Below are positions 1-8,204 of a stretch of DNA of 64,000 bases, piece after piece. Under the pieces are notes generated by a model. It did no database searches and had not been told where the DNA came from. It saw nothing but the letters and a program-made list of their open reading frames with translations. The position numbers and the translations under genes were made by a program. How positions within the stretch are numbered: the stretch's first letter is position 1; each line of letters begins with the position of its first letter. The DNA comes from Flavobacteriales bacterium (lineage in GTDB: Bacteria; Bacteroidota; Bacteroidia; Flavobacteriales_D; UBA2798), in the NCBI GenBank assembly GCA_019694795.1, contig JAIBBF010000004.1, positions 1-64,000 on the forward strand. Reading direction: 5' to 3'.

Positions 1-104
1 GAGTAATTGTCATCATTATAAAACATTATTTCATTTCCGTGTGCTCTGTTGTACAGGTGATAATAATGGTTTTCAAGGATAGGATGTAGTGGTTTTGCAG
101 GCAT
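1..104 (-). CDS. REP-associated tyrosine transposase (Y1/IS200-like), N-terminal 34 codons
   Basis: An open frame starts at ATG 104 on the minus strand and runs off the left edge of the window. Residues 13-20 read HYYHLYNR, followed by G-N-E-I-M-F and D-D-N-Y. This pattern (YHxYNR, then an aromatic-rich segment and a NY pair) is the conserved opening of the RAYT (TnpA-REP) branch of Y1 HUH transposases, which in this phylum are about 180-250 residues long. The HUH histidines and the catalytic tyrosine would lie outside the window, so intactness cannot be judged. A GC-rich hairpin with a GTAG foot lies 68 bp upstream of the start, the arrangement expected for a RAYT and its REP. The family call rests on a short stretch and is an inference. 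Confidence 0.68.
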   Translation of the reverse strand, partial: MPAKPLHPILENHYYHLYNRAHGNEIMFYNDDNY

Positions 105-171
105 GGCTTTTAGGGGTAAAGTGCTTTGGGTTGGTTTGATTGGATTTAGTTTCGTTTAGGGTTTGTAGTTT

Positions 172-217
172 GTAGCGCCAAGCCTCCGAGGCCGTCAGGC
201 CTCGGAGGCTTGGGCGC
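172..217 (+). repeat. REP-like hairpin with 5' GTAG foot
   Basis: A perfect 16-bp inverted repeat (arms 178-193 and 198-213, loop GTCA) is extended by GCG/CGC pairing around one bulged base. It is strikingly GC-rich in AT-rich surroundings and has no T-tract, so it does not look like an intrinsic terminator. The tetranucleotide GTAG sits directly at its 5' foot (172-175), and a second GTAG lies at 165-168. GTAG beside a hairpin is the mark recognised by RAYT enzymes in gammaproteobacteria. Whether copies occur elsewhere in the genome cannot be seen here. Confidence 0.6.
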
Positions 218-291
218 GGTTGGCCTTGGCCGTAAAGCTATTCAAACAAAAGTTTAAACCCTTGTTTTACAATACAATAAAATCGCTGAAA

Positions 292-1983
292 TTAAGATTC
301 GGCCTTTTTACTGAGGACCGTAAATCCCTGAAGAATGATTGAAATGAAAATGACAGAGGCGCATCCAATCAGATTCATCCATAAAAAGGCAATGTTGGAA
401 TTGGTGAAAAGTGCAATCACTACAGCTTCACCCAATAATGCTGCCCAGAATACAGAATTGCCATTGACAAATTTAAAAAAGAAGGCTACGAGAAAAACTC
501 CTAAAACAGTACCATAAAAAAGAGAACCTAAAATATTTACGGCCTCAATTAAACTTCCCATTTGATTGGCAAACATGGAGACTGCAATAGCCAGTACGCC
601 CCAAATAACAGTGGTCCATCTCGAAATTGAAATCCAGTTTTTAGTTTCGCCGGAGGTTTGATTCGCTTTTAAAAAATCGACCACTGTGGTTGACGCCAAT
701 GCATTTAATTCCGAAGCAGTAGAACTCCATGAAGCCGAAAAAATAACCGCAATTAATAATCCGATTAAACCAATAGGTAAATAATTAATGACAAAATTTA
801 GAAATATGTAATTGGTATCGTTTTTATCAGCAGCAGGATCTACAGTTGAAATTATCTCAATGGATTCTTTTCTTAATTCCATCATTTCTGCCTCGGTGGC
901 TAAAATGCCTGATTTTAAGTGCTCAATTTCGGATGGAGCAGTTGATGGTGCAACTAAACGTTGAACATCTTCCGATTTATTTTTATTCAGTTCGTTATAC
1001 TTCGTTTCCAATTCAGAAAACTGCGATGCATATTCCGATTGCATTACTGTTTTTACTGCAGAGGGATTAAAGAAAATGGGACGATGATGAAATTGGTAGA
1101 AAGTAAAAAGTAAAACGCCAATCAGTAAAATGAAAAATTGCATTGGAATTTTTACCATTCCATTTAATAGTAAACCAATCCTGGAAGAGCGAATGCTTTT
1201 ACCTGACAAATACCGTCCAACCTGCGATTGATCGGTTCCGAAATAGGAGAGTGCAAGGAAAAACCCACCGATTACACCGCTCCATAAGTTGTATTTGTCA
1301 TTTAAATTAAAGTCAGTGGTAATGATGTTCATTTTCCCAAGTGTACCTGAAATTTTTAATGCATCAGAAAAAGAAATATCATCAGGCAGCATGCTTACAA
1401 TCATGTATCCGGCGATGAACATTCCAATGATAATCATGGCCATTTGTTGTAATTGTGTATAAGAAACAGCTTTGCTTCCTCCGAATACTGTGTACATAAT
1501 GACAAGTCCACCCATGAATACATTGGTGAGATAAATGTTCCAACCTAATAATGCAGATAATATTACCGATGGAGCATAAATGGTAATTCCGGCTGCAAGT
1601 CCCCGTTGAACAAGAAAAATAAAAGCGGTAAGAATTCTGGTTTTTTTATCGAACCGCGATTCCAGGTATTCATATGCGGTGTACACTTTTAATTTATGAA
1701 AGATGGGAAGAAACGTTGTTGCCACTACAATCATGGCCAATGGCATCCCAAAATAATACTGTACAAAACGCATTCCGTCGGTGTAGGCCTGACCGGGTGC
1801 TGAAAGGAAAGTAATGGCACTCGCTTGTGTAGCCATCAGCGAAAACATCACGTGATACCAGGGGAGCGACTGGTCTCCCAATAAATACGAATCGATGTTT
1901 TTCTGACCTCTGCTTTTATATACACCGAACAAGATAATCGTCATTAGTGTAGAGCAGAGAACAATCCAATCTAAACTACTCAT
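292..1983 (-). CDS. Sodium:solute symporter (SSS family)
   Basis: This 563-residue membrane protein has about 13-14 hydrophobic segments typical of the SSS (SGLT/PutP) fold. The segment ITFLSAPGQAYTDGMRF near residues 57-73 is the characteristic early helix of these sodium-coupled symporters. Residues ~300-392 form an extra hydrophilic, glutamate/lysine-rich stretch between membrane helices, with possible coiled coil, which is longer than a normal loop. Its start codon overlaps the stop of a 38-aa membrane peptide, which itself overlaps the PIG-L deacetylase gene, so the three are probably translated as one unit. The substrate is likely a sugar or amino sugar (sialic acid and N-acetyl sugar carriers belong to this family), inferred from the surrounding glycan genes. 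Confidence 0.88.
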   Translation of the reverse strand: MSSLDWIVLCSTLMTIILFGVYKSRGQKNIDSYLLGDQSLPWYHVMFSLMATQASAITFLSAPGQAYTDGMRFVQYYFGMPLAMIVVATTFLPIFHKLKVYTAYEYLESRFDKKTRILTAFIFLVQRGLAAGITIYAPSVILSALLGWNIYLTNVFMGGLVIMYTVFGGSKAVSYTQLQQMAMIIIGMFIAGYMIVSMLPDDISFSDALKISGTLGKMNIITTDFNLNDKYNLWSGVIGGFFLALSYFGTDQSQVGRYLSGKSIRSSRIGLLLNGMVKIPMQFFILLIGVLLFTFYQFHHRPIFFNPSAVKTVMQSEYASQFSELETKYNELNKNKSEDVQRLVAPSTAPSEIEHLKSGILATEAEMMELRKESIEIISTVDPAADKNDTNYIFLNFVINYLPIGLIGLLIAVIFSASWSSTASELNALASTTVVDFLKANQTSGETKNWISISRWTTVIWGVLAIAVSMFANQMGSLIEAVNILGSLFYGTVLGVFLVAFFFKFVNGNSVFWAALLGEAVVIALFTNSNIAFLWMNLIGCASVIFISIILQGFTVLSKKAES

Positions 1984-2096
1984 GAAAATAATTTAGTGAT
2001 GTAATAATAAATACCGATTTGTATCAATAGCCAAATGAAAACGGTGGCGTAAAACCATGACCAGTTTTTAAATACAGGTGGCTTTTCATTTTCCAT
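1980..2096 (-). CDS. Small single-pass membrane protein coupled to the SSS symporter
   Basis: A 38-codon frame begins MENEKPPVFKNWSWFYATVF and continues as one hydrophobic helix (about residues 14-33) ending ITKLFS. Its start overlaps the last 11 bases of the PIG-L gene, and its TGA overlaps the symporter ATG in an ATGA motif, a strong sign of translational coupling. A short charged N-terminus, a Trp/Tyr-rich interface and one helix would suit an accessory peptide of the transporter. No named family is recognised. The double overlap and the intact frame argue that it is real despite its size. Confidence 0.7.
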   Translation of the reverse strand: MENEKPPVFKNWSWFYATVFIWLLIQIGIYYYITKLFS

Positions 2097-4611
2097 TTTT
2101 TACCTGATTGATAGGTTGTGCTTCTACATTTTCATTTTTGGAAATCAAATTCACAAATAATTTGATGGCTCCGGGTACACCGGCGGGAATTTCCCTGAAG
2201 AAAGATATTCCTGTGTAGATGTATTTTCCTTTTCCATATTGACAATACAAAATGGAGTTTGGATTTGCATCACTACCTGAATCTTTCATTTTTAAAGGTG
2301 TGCTGTAATTATTGTCAACCTCAGTGGGGAAATATAATCCTCTCTCCTGTATCCATCCATCAAAATCGGAATTCGTGATTAAGTTGGGGTATTTTAATAA
2401 AGGATGGTCTTTAAATAAAAATTCAACGGGACTATCTTCTTCCGTGATTCGTTCGCGGGATAATTTAAAAGGGTAAGGACCTAATTCGGTTGTCACCAAT
2501 GGTGAACTGGTATTGTATTGTACTAATAGAATACCACCCTGATTAACATATTCAAACAGTACTTTATTAGCATACCGCAGATTTTTCACGGTGTTAAAAG
2601 CTCTAACTCCGGTTATAACAGCGTCGAACTTTTTATAATCGGTAGTTAGTAAATTATCTTCTTTTAAAAGGGTGACGTGATAACCAAGTTGATTTAGAAC
2701 TTCTGGGATTTTATCACCTGCGCCATCGATATAGGCAATGTTTTGTGTATTTCTTTTTACATCAACAACCGAAATTCCTGCACCAGATGAACTGAACCAA
2801 ACTTGTTCAGGAATATGATCATATTTTATCTGGTGAAATGAAAGATCGAACAGTTTACCTTCTACTTCAGCAACGAGCTTTAAGGTACTTGTGTTGATGT
2901 TTCCCAAATTCTGGGGTAGAATTTCGAACTCAATTATTTTGGTTTCTCCGGCCAAATCAAAATGCACACGCTTGTCTTTTTCTGTTACCTGAATTCCAAC
3001 AGGAGTTTCCAGCGAGATGGTGGCGTCCAGATTGTTTTTAAAACTACGGGCACTGATTTTAATTTTTCGGCTTTGTCCTTGTAAAAAGACATAATTTTCT
3101 TCTTCAAAATTAATGGCTACCGGTGGAGCAATGAACAACGGACGGTACGTTTCTCCAAAGGAAGGATCAATGATTTTATGTTGAATGTTCTTCACAAAAT
3201 CAATTTCCGATTGCTGAAATTTAAAACGAATCAGGTATTCAATTTCATGGTGCCATTCAGGTAAAAACTGTAAAGGGGTGCCGGAGTAAATTGTGTTTCG
3301 TGCAGATTCACTGTTTCGGTACCGGTGAGCATATGGATTGCTGATGGAGATGTTATTGACAGGCAATTTAATGTCGATCGACTTCCATTTGTTTTTTTCC
3401 AGGATGATGGGTTGACTCCAGTTTCCAAATGGAGTTTGTAATTCAGTTAATGAAACCGGGAACTCAGAACGGTTGATGCATTGAATTCGAATGCCAATAC
3501 TATCACCATTGACAGCATAAGCCTGTGTGCTTAACACATCAAAAAACAATCCGGAGCATTCTGAAATAATTTTATCGACTTGCCTCATTTTATAGGCAAT
3601 CAAATTTCGGTTAGCTAAATCGGATGTGCTGTAAACTTTATGCATTTCTGCACGAAGCTTTAACAAATCCGGAATGATTAAGGATGGCTGATAATCGTTG
3701 AATTTTTTTTCAATGGATTTTATTTTGGAAACGAATTTAGCGGTCACTTTATTTTTGCTCCAGTCTGTAATCACTCCATCCATTAAATCGTTTGTAGGGG
3801 CGTCTCCTTTAATGGTTTTAAAATATTCGAATTGTTCGCCTCTTCTGCGCTCGGTACCGAAGGCCTGACTTCTATGCTGCGACCGCGCTTCGGAGGCCGT
3901 TTCTCCATAACTTTTCCCTGTGAGTGGATCATATCCTCCTACATCAATTTTTAATTGGTCCTCCGAAGTCGTGTTTGTACTTCCGAAATTGAATGTGTTC
4001 CATAGAATGCGTTTAGCTTTCCAGGGTTGAACTACGAGTAGCTGATCTTTAAATTGGTTAGGGTCTGCAGCGAGTTCAAATGCTTCTTCTGCTAAAATAG
4101 CACTAGCAGTGTGGTGACCATGTCCTCCTTCACCTGTGGTAGGAAAGCGGCAAATGATGATGTCGGGTCTAAAATACCTGATAACGAAAACTACATCGGC
4201 AAGAATATTTTCTTTTCCCCATTTGCGAAAAGTCTCTTCCGGATTTTTCGAATAGCCGAAGTCAAATGCACGCGTAAAAAATTGTTCAGCACCATCGGTC
4301 CTGCGAGCAGCAAGTAATTCCTGCGTTCGTATAATTCCCAGTTCCTCTCCTTGTTCATTACCAATTAAATTTTGTCCACCATCACCCCGGGTGAGTGACA
4401 AATACCCTACACGGTATTTTTTTTCATTGGTGAGATAGGAAATTAAGCGTGTATTTTCATCGTCCGGATGTGCAGCGATGTACAATACAGATGCCGTTGT
4501 TTTCAATCCTGAAATCTGACTGCGTATAACAGATGCAGGTGTAAATTCAGGTTGTGCACATGCGATTACCGAAAAAACGGCCAATAAGAGGGTAAAAGAA
4601 ATCTTCTTCAT
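2086..4611 (-). CDS. Secreted PIG-L family deacetylase with C-terminal amidotransferase-like domain
   Basis: The protein has 841 residues. The start at 4611 (MKKISFTLLLAVF) is chosen because it begins a clear Sec signal peptide; a start 33 bp upstream would add hydrophilic residues before it. The catalytic PIG-L/LmbE zinc site is visible as AAHPDDE (residues 46-52) and the later GGHGHH (162-167). This family removes the N-acetyl group from GlcNAc-type substrates. After a beta-rich middle region, residues ~640-835 look like a ThuA/class I glutamine-amidotransferase-like alpha/beta fold (IDGAGDKIPEVLNQLGY, then a GGILLVQYN strand). The size and extra domains separate it from the ~230-aa bacillithiol deacetylase BshB. 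Context suggests amino-sugar deacetylation in the periplasm. Confidence 0.85.
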   Translation of the reverse strand: MKKISFTLLLAVFSVIACAQPEFTPASVIRSQISGLKTTASVLYIAAHPDDENTRLISYLTNEKKYRVGYLSLTRGDGGQNLIGNEQGEELGIIRTQELLAARRTDGAEQFFTRAFDFGYSKNPEETFRKWGKENILADVVFVIRYFRPDIIICRFPTTGEGGHGHHTASAILAEEAFELAADPNQFKDQLLVVQPWKAKRILWNTFNFGSTNTTSEDQLKIDVGGYDPLTGKSYGETASEARSQHRSQAFGTERRRGEQFEYFKTIKGDAPTNDLMDGVITDWSKNKVTAKFVSKIKSIEKKFNDYQPSLIIPDLLKLRAEMHKVYSTSDLANRNLIAYKMRQVDKIISECSGLFFDVLSTQAYAVNGDSIGIRIQCINRSEFPVSLTELQTPFGNWSQPIILEKNKWKSIDIKLPVNNISISNPYAHRYRNSESARNTIYSGTPLQFLPEWHHEIEYLIRFKFQQSEIDFVKNIQHKIIDPSFGETYRPLFIAPPVAINFEEENYVFLQGQSRKIKISARSFKNNLDATISLETPVGIQVTEKDKRVHFDLAGETKIIEFEILPQNLGNINTSTLKLVAEVEGKLFDLSFHQIKYDHIPEQVWFSSSGAGISVVDVKRNTQNIAYIDGAGDKIPEVLNQLGYHVTLLKEDNLLTTDYKKFDAVITGVRAFNTVKNLRYANKVLFEYVNQGGILLVQYNTSSPLVTTELGPYPFKLSRERITEEDSPVEFLFKDHPLLKYPNLITNSDFDGWIQERGLYFPTEVDNNYSTPLKMKDSGSDANPNSILYCQYGKGKYIYTGISFFREIPAGVPGAIKLFVNLISKNENVEAQPINQVKNGK

Positions 4612-4626
4612 GGTATTGGATTCGTT

Positions 4627-4634
4627 CAAAAATA
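4627..4634 (-). promoter_or_regulatory. -7 box TATTTTTG for the PIG-L operon
   Basis: This is an exact match to the Bacteroidota -7 element TAnnTTTG, 15 bp upstream of the PIG-L ATG, implying a leader of about 12 nt. A 16-bp perfect palindrome at 4650-4665 covers the expected -33 position. Confidence 0.45.
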
Positions 4635-4649
4635 ACGATTCCAATCCAT

Positions 4650-4665
4650 TATTGTTTAAACAATA
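4650..4665. promoter_or_regulatory. Palindrome TATTGTTTAAACAATA, possible operator
   Basis: A perfect 16-bp inverted repeat is centred about 34 bp upstream of the inferred start of the PIG-L transcript. A repressor bound there would cover the promoter. It is all A/T apart from the central GTTTAAAC context, so chance is a real alternative. Confidence 0.3.
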
Positions 4666-4674
4666 TTCAACTGT

Positions 4675-5643
4675 TTATTCAAAGCGATGCTCTTTTTTAA
4701 ACAAGTCTTCTTTAGAGAGGGACTTAAAATATTCATAAGTGACCTTTAAGCCTTCTGCCCGGTTCACTTTCGGCTCCCATCCGAGAATGGATTTTGCTTT
4801 GGTAATATCCGGTTTGCGTTGTTTTGGATCGTCTTTCGGAAGAGGAAGCGAAATCAATTTTTGATTAGCACCCGTTAATTTTAAAATTTCTTCTCCGAAT
4901 TCGCGAATGGTAATTTCATCCGGATTTCCGATGTTCATGGGTTGAACATAATCACTCATCAATAATCTGTAAATCCCTTCCACCAAATCATCCACATAAC
5001 AGAATGAACGTGTTTGCGAACCATCTCCAAACATCGTTAAATCTTCTCCGCGAAGTGCTTGTCCGATGAATGCAGGCAACACGCGTCCGTCGTTCAATCG
5101 CATGCGTGGTCCATAGGTATTAAAAATACGGATAATTCGAGTTTCCACTCCGTGATAGGTGTGGTAAGCCATCGTCATTGCTTCCATAAAGCGTTTGGCT
5201 TCATCATAAACACCACGTGGACCAACAGGATTCACATTTCCCCAGTATTCTTCGGTTTGCGGATGCACTAAAGGATCTCCATAAACTTCGGAGGTAGAAG
5301 CAACCAGTATTCTGGCTTTTTTTGCTTTGGCAAGTCCCAATAAATTATGTGTTCCCAATGAAGAAACCTTTAGCGTTTGAATTGGGATTTTTAAATAATC
5401 GATCGGAGAAGCAGGAGAAGCAAAGTGGAGAATGTAATCCAGTTCACCCGGAACATGAACAAATTTTGATACATCATGATGATAAAATTCGAAATGCTCA
5501 AGTTTGAATAGATGTTCAATGTTTCTTAAATCACCCGTGATGAGGTTATCCATACCAATCACATGGTATCCCTCTTTAATAAATCTGTCACACAAGTGTG
5601 ATCCCAAAAAGCCCGCAGCTCCGGTAATAAGTACGCGTTTCAT
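4675..5643 (-). CDS. UDP-glucuronate decarboxylase (UDP-xylose synthase) family, extended SDR
   Basis: The start at 5643 gives 322 residues beginning directly with the Rossmann strand [16 protein letters not shown]; upstream in-frame codons encode unrelated sequence. The nucleotide motif G8-x-x-G11-x-x-G14 and the catalytic YDEAK (Y146, K150) are present, as are STSEVYGDP and [10 protein letters not shown], which are typical of UDP-glucuronate decarboxylases. The enzyme would oxidise and decarboxylate UDP-glucuronate to UDP-xylose. Its substrate could come from the Ugd encoded at 18449-19759. It lies upstream of PIG-L on the same strand with a 63-bp gap, and a 7/8 match to the -7 box (5660-5667) gives it its own promoter. 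A related C4-epimerase activity cannot be excluded. Confidence 0.82.
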   Translation of the reverse strand: MKRVLITGAAGFLGSHLCDRFIKEGYHVIGMDNLITGDLRNIEHLFKLEHFEFYHHDVSKFVHVPGELDYILHFASPASPIDYLKIPIQTLKVSSLGTHNLLGLAKAKKARILVASTSEVYGDPLVHPQTEEYWGNVNPVGPRGVYDEAKRFMEAMTMAYHTYHGVETRIIRIFNTYGPRMRLNDGRVLPAFIGQALRGEDLTMFGDGSQTRSFCYVDDLVEGIYRLLMSDYVQPMNIGNPDEITIREFGEEILKLTGANQKLISLPLPKDDPKQRKPDITKAKSILGWEPKVNRAEGLKVTYEYFKSLSKEDLFKKEHRFE

Positions 5644-5755
5644 AAATCCTGAATTGGTGTAAAAATAAGCAGAATATAGTTTGATACGCTTAATTTTAAG
5701 AAAAATGCCCGGATGTCGGTTTTGTGTGTATTTTAAGGGCAGAAATAGCTTGTAT

Positions 5756-7186
5756 ATGTCGAGATCTCTCCTTACGCTGATTACGGTGTTTTTTTTCTGG
5801 GGCTTTGTTGCGGCCTCGAATGATATTTTAATTCCGGTGTTCAAAGAACATTTGAATCTCGAACAATGGCAGGCGCAATTGATTTCGTTTGCATTTTATA
5901 TTGCATATACAGTTGGTTCGCTGATTTATTATCTGATTTCTGCTTCCCGAGGCAGGGATATTTTAAATGAAATCGGATATAAAAATGGAATTGCATTAGG
6001 TTTGGTCATATCTGCAGTTGGCACATTGCTCTTTGTTCCGGCAGCAAACAATGGAAGTTTTGCGTTAATGATTTCGGGTTTATTTATTGTTGGACTCGGA
6101 TTCTCTCTACAACAAACTGCTGCCAATCCTCTTGCCATTAATATGGGTGATCCGGCAAAAGGATCACAGCGATTAAGTCTTGCCGGTGGAATTAATAATG
6201 TGGGCACTACCATCGGACCCGTATTGGTAAGTCTGGCTATTTTTGGTTCTGTTTCTTCCGAAAATACAACTGCCAGTATGGAAAGCATTAAAATTCCTTA
6301 TCTCATTCTTGGTGCAGCTTTTATTCTCGTGGCGCTATTGTTTAAATTTTCTTCCATTCCGGATCAACTTGAAAATGATAAATCCGGCATTGAAGAGGCC
6401 AGTGTAATTGATAGCGATTCATCAGCATCACGGTCCGTGTTTTCTTATCCACAATTAAGGATGGGGATGATTGCAATTTTCTTGTACGTGGGTGTAGAAG
6501 TTTCTACTGCCGGAAATTTGTCGGATTATTTGAAACAGGAATTCGGAATGAAAACCAGTGAAGTGGCGCCGTTTATTTCATTGTTCTGGGCCAGTTTAAT
6601 GATTGGGAGATGGACATCAGCTGCAGGGGCATTTGCAGGTGGAAAAGTGAAAATGATTTTAGGGTTTATTCTTCCATATCTGGCTTTCGGATTATTTCTT
6701 TTTGTCAATTTCATTGTGAACCACGATATCCGCCCCTTTTATTATTACGCATTCATTATTGCAGTTGTCATTATTGCAGATTTGTTAAGTCGCGAAAAAC
6801 CTGCGCTTCAACTGCTGATTTTTTCATTACTCGGAATTGCAGCCTTAATGGTTGGCATGTTTAGTACGGGAATGATAAGTATTTACGCTTTCATTAGTGT
6901 AGGATTGTTTTGCAGCACCTTATGGCCTTGCATTTTTACGTTGGCAATTGCAGGTCTTGGTAAAAAAACAAATCAAGGTTCCGGACTGCTCATTATGATG
7001 ATTATGGGTGGCGGATTAATTTCACTGCTACAAGGATATTTATCGGCCGATCATTTATTGGGAATCCGGTTTAGTTATTGGGTTGGAGTGATTTGTTTTG
7101 CTTATCTGGCATTTTATGCCCTCCGTGTGAATAACGTTTTACGCTCGCAGGGAATAACTTACAACAAAGGCCAGGAATCTCATTAA
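5756..7186 (+). CDS. MFS sugar permease, FucP/GlcNAc-transporter type
   Basis: The chosen start (ATG 5756) gives 476 residues beginning [18 protein letters not shown]; the 25 codons upstream in frame are polar and cysteine-rich and unlikely to be translated. About 12 membrane helices are visible. [18 protein letters not shown] near residues 12-29 and the [13 protein letters not shown] stretch near 120 are hallmarks of the L-fucose/glucose/GlcNAc permease group of the major facilitator superfamily. The gene heads a plus-strand run (permease, ROK kinase, hexosaminidase, glycosylasparaginase), so uptake of GlcNAc released by the hexosaminidase is the most economical role. Fucose or mannose remain possible. 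Confidence 0.83.
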   Translation: MSRSLLTLITVFFFWGFVAASNDILIPVFKEHLNLEQWQAQLISFAFYIAYTVGSLIYYLISASRGRDILNEIGYKNGIALGLVISAVGTLLFVPAANNGSFALMISGLFIVGLGFSLQQTAANPLAINMGDPAKGSQRLSLAGGINNVGTTIGPVLVSLAIFGSVSSENTTASMESIKIPYLILGAAFILVALLFKFSSIPDQLENDKSGIEEASVIDSDSSASRSVFSYPQLRMGMIAIFLYVGVEVSTAGNLSDYLKQEFGMKTSEVAPFISLFWASLMIGRWTSAAGAFAGGKVKMILGFILPYLAFGLFLFVNFIVNHDIRPFYYYAFIIAVVIIADLLSREKPALQLLIFSLLGIAALMVGMFSTGMISIYAFISVGLFCSTLWPCIFTLAIAGLGKKTNQGSGLLIMMIMGGGLISLLQGYLSADHLLGIRFSYWVGVICFAYLAFYALRVNNVLRSQGITYNKGQESH

Positions 7187-7244
7187 TCATTTCTTGCACA
7201 CCACGTGATTTCTGGTTACTTTCAGAGCAATTCTAAATCGATAC

Positions 7245-8204
7245 ATGAACAAGCTTGCCGCAGGTGTTGATATTGGAGGAACCAATACCGTTTTTGGTCT
7301 CGTCAATAAACAAGGAGAAATCGTTGAACGATCTTCCTTGCCTACTACTGATTTTCCTATGCCGGAGGATTTGGTTAGTCAAGTAGTTGAGGGCTTAAAA
7401 AAGTTGCTCGCTGCATTTCCAAATCACGAATTGTGCTGTGTTGGAATTGGTGCTCCTAATGGGAATTTTTTTACGGGTAATGTCGAGTTCGCTCCAAATC
7501 TCAATTGGTTTGGCGTAGTTCCGCTTGCTCAAATGTTTACGGATGCACTCGCTGTTCCTGCTTATGTTACCAATGATGCTAATGCAGCCGCAATGGGAGA
7601 AATGTTTTTTGGCGGTGCAAAGGGAATGAAAGATTTTCTTTTTATCACTCTGGGTACCGGACTGGGAAGTGGTATAGTAGTGAACGGACAAATGGTTTAT
7701 GGTCACGATGGCTTTGCGGGTGAACTAGGTCATGTTATTGTAGAAAAAAACGGAAGAAAATGCGGTTGTGGTCGTTATGGTTGTTTAGAAACCTATTGTT
7801 CCGCTACCGGCATATTAAAAACGTACATCGAATTAAAGGTCTCCGGTTTAAATTCCAAAGAAGAGGCTTTTGCACTGGGTGATGAAAAAATTAATGCGCG
7901 GTTAATTTATGAACGTGCCTTAAAGGGAGAAAAAGAAGCCATTAAAGCATTTAGAAAAACAGGAAAAACACTGGGACTTGCCTTGGCCAACAGTGTGGTG
8001 TACACTTCACCTCAGGCCATATTTTTATTTGGCGGATTAGCGCAAGCCGGTGATTTAATTTTTGAACCGACAAGAGAAAGTTTCGAAGAAAATTTATTGA
8101 ATATTTATAAAGGAAAAATCCAATTATTGCCAAGCAGACTGCCCGAAAACGACGCTGCTTTATTAGGTGCCGCATCTCTGGCATGGAAAAATATGCAACA
8201 ATGA
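7245..8204 (+). CDS. ROK family sugar kinase
   Basis: The 319-residue protein opens with the phosphate-binding motif DIGGTNTVFGLV (9-20), carries FAGELGH (157-163), and has the ROK zinc-binding cluster CGCGRYGCLE (173-182). Length and motifs fit a bacterial glucokinase or N-acetylglucosamine/mannose kinase that phosphorylates free sugar at C6. It sits between a sugar permease and a GH20 enzyme, and its stop overlaps the GH20 start (ATGA at 8201-8204). GlcNAc is therefore the likeliest substrate, by context only. Confidence 0.88.
   Translation: MNKLAAGVDIGGTNTVFGLVNKQGEIVERSSLPTTDFPMPEDLVSQVVEGLKKLLAAFPNHELCCVGIGAPNGNFFTGNVEFAPNLNWFGVVPLAQMFTDALAVPAYVTNDANAAAMGEMFFGGAKGMKDFLFITLGTGLGSGIVVNGQMVYGHDGFAGELGHVIVEKNGRKCGCGRYGCLETYCSATGILKTYIELKVSGLNSKEEAFALGDEKINARLIYERALKGEKEAIKAFRKTGKTLGLALANSVVYTSPQAIFLFGGLAQAGDLIFEPTRESFEENLLNIYKGKIQLLPSRLPENDAALLGAASLAWKNMQQ

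Noticed and set aside
178-213. GC-rich hairpin as an intrinsic terminator
   Set aside because: No T-tract follows on either strand, and the SSS gene that might need it ends 75 bp away in the direction of transcription. The GTAG foot and nearby RAYT start fit a REP better.
252-259. GTTTAAAC, also the core of the 4650-4665 palindrome
   Set aside because: An 8-bp AT-rich word near a 3' end with no longer symmetry; coincidence is the simplest reading.
2086-4611. BshB bacillithiol deacetylase
   Set aside because: The catalytic domain is related, but a signal peptide and ~600 extra residues do not fit the small cytoplasmic BshB.
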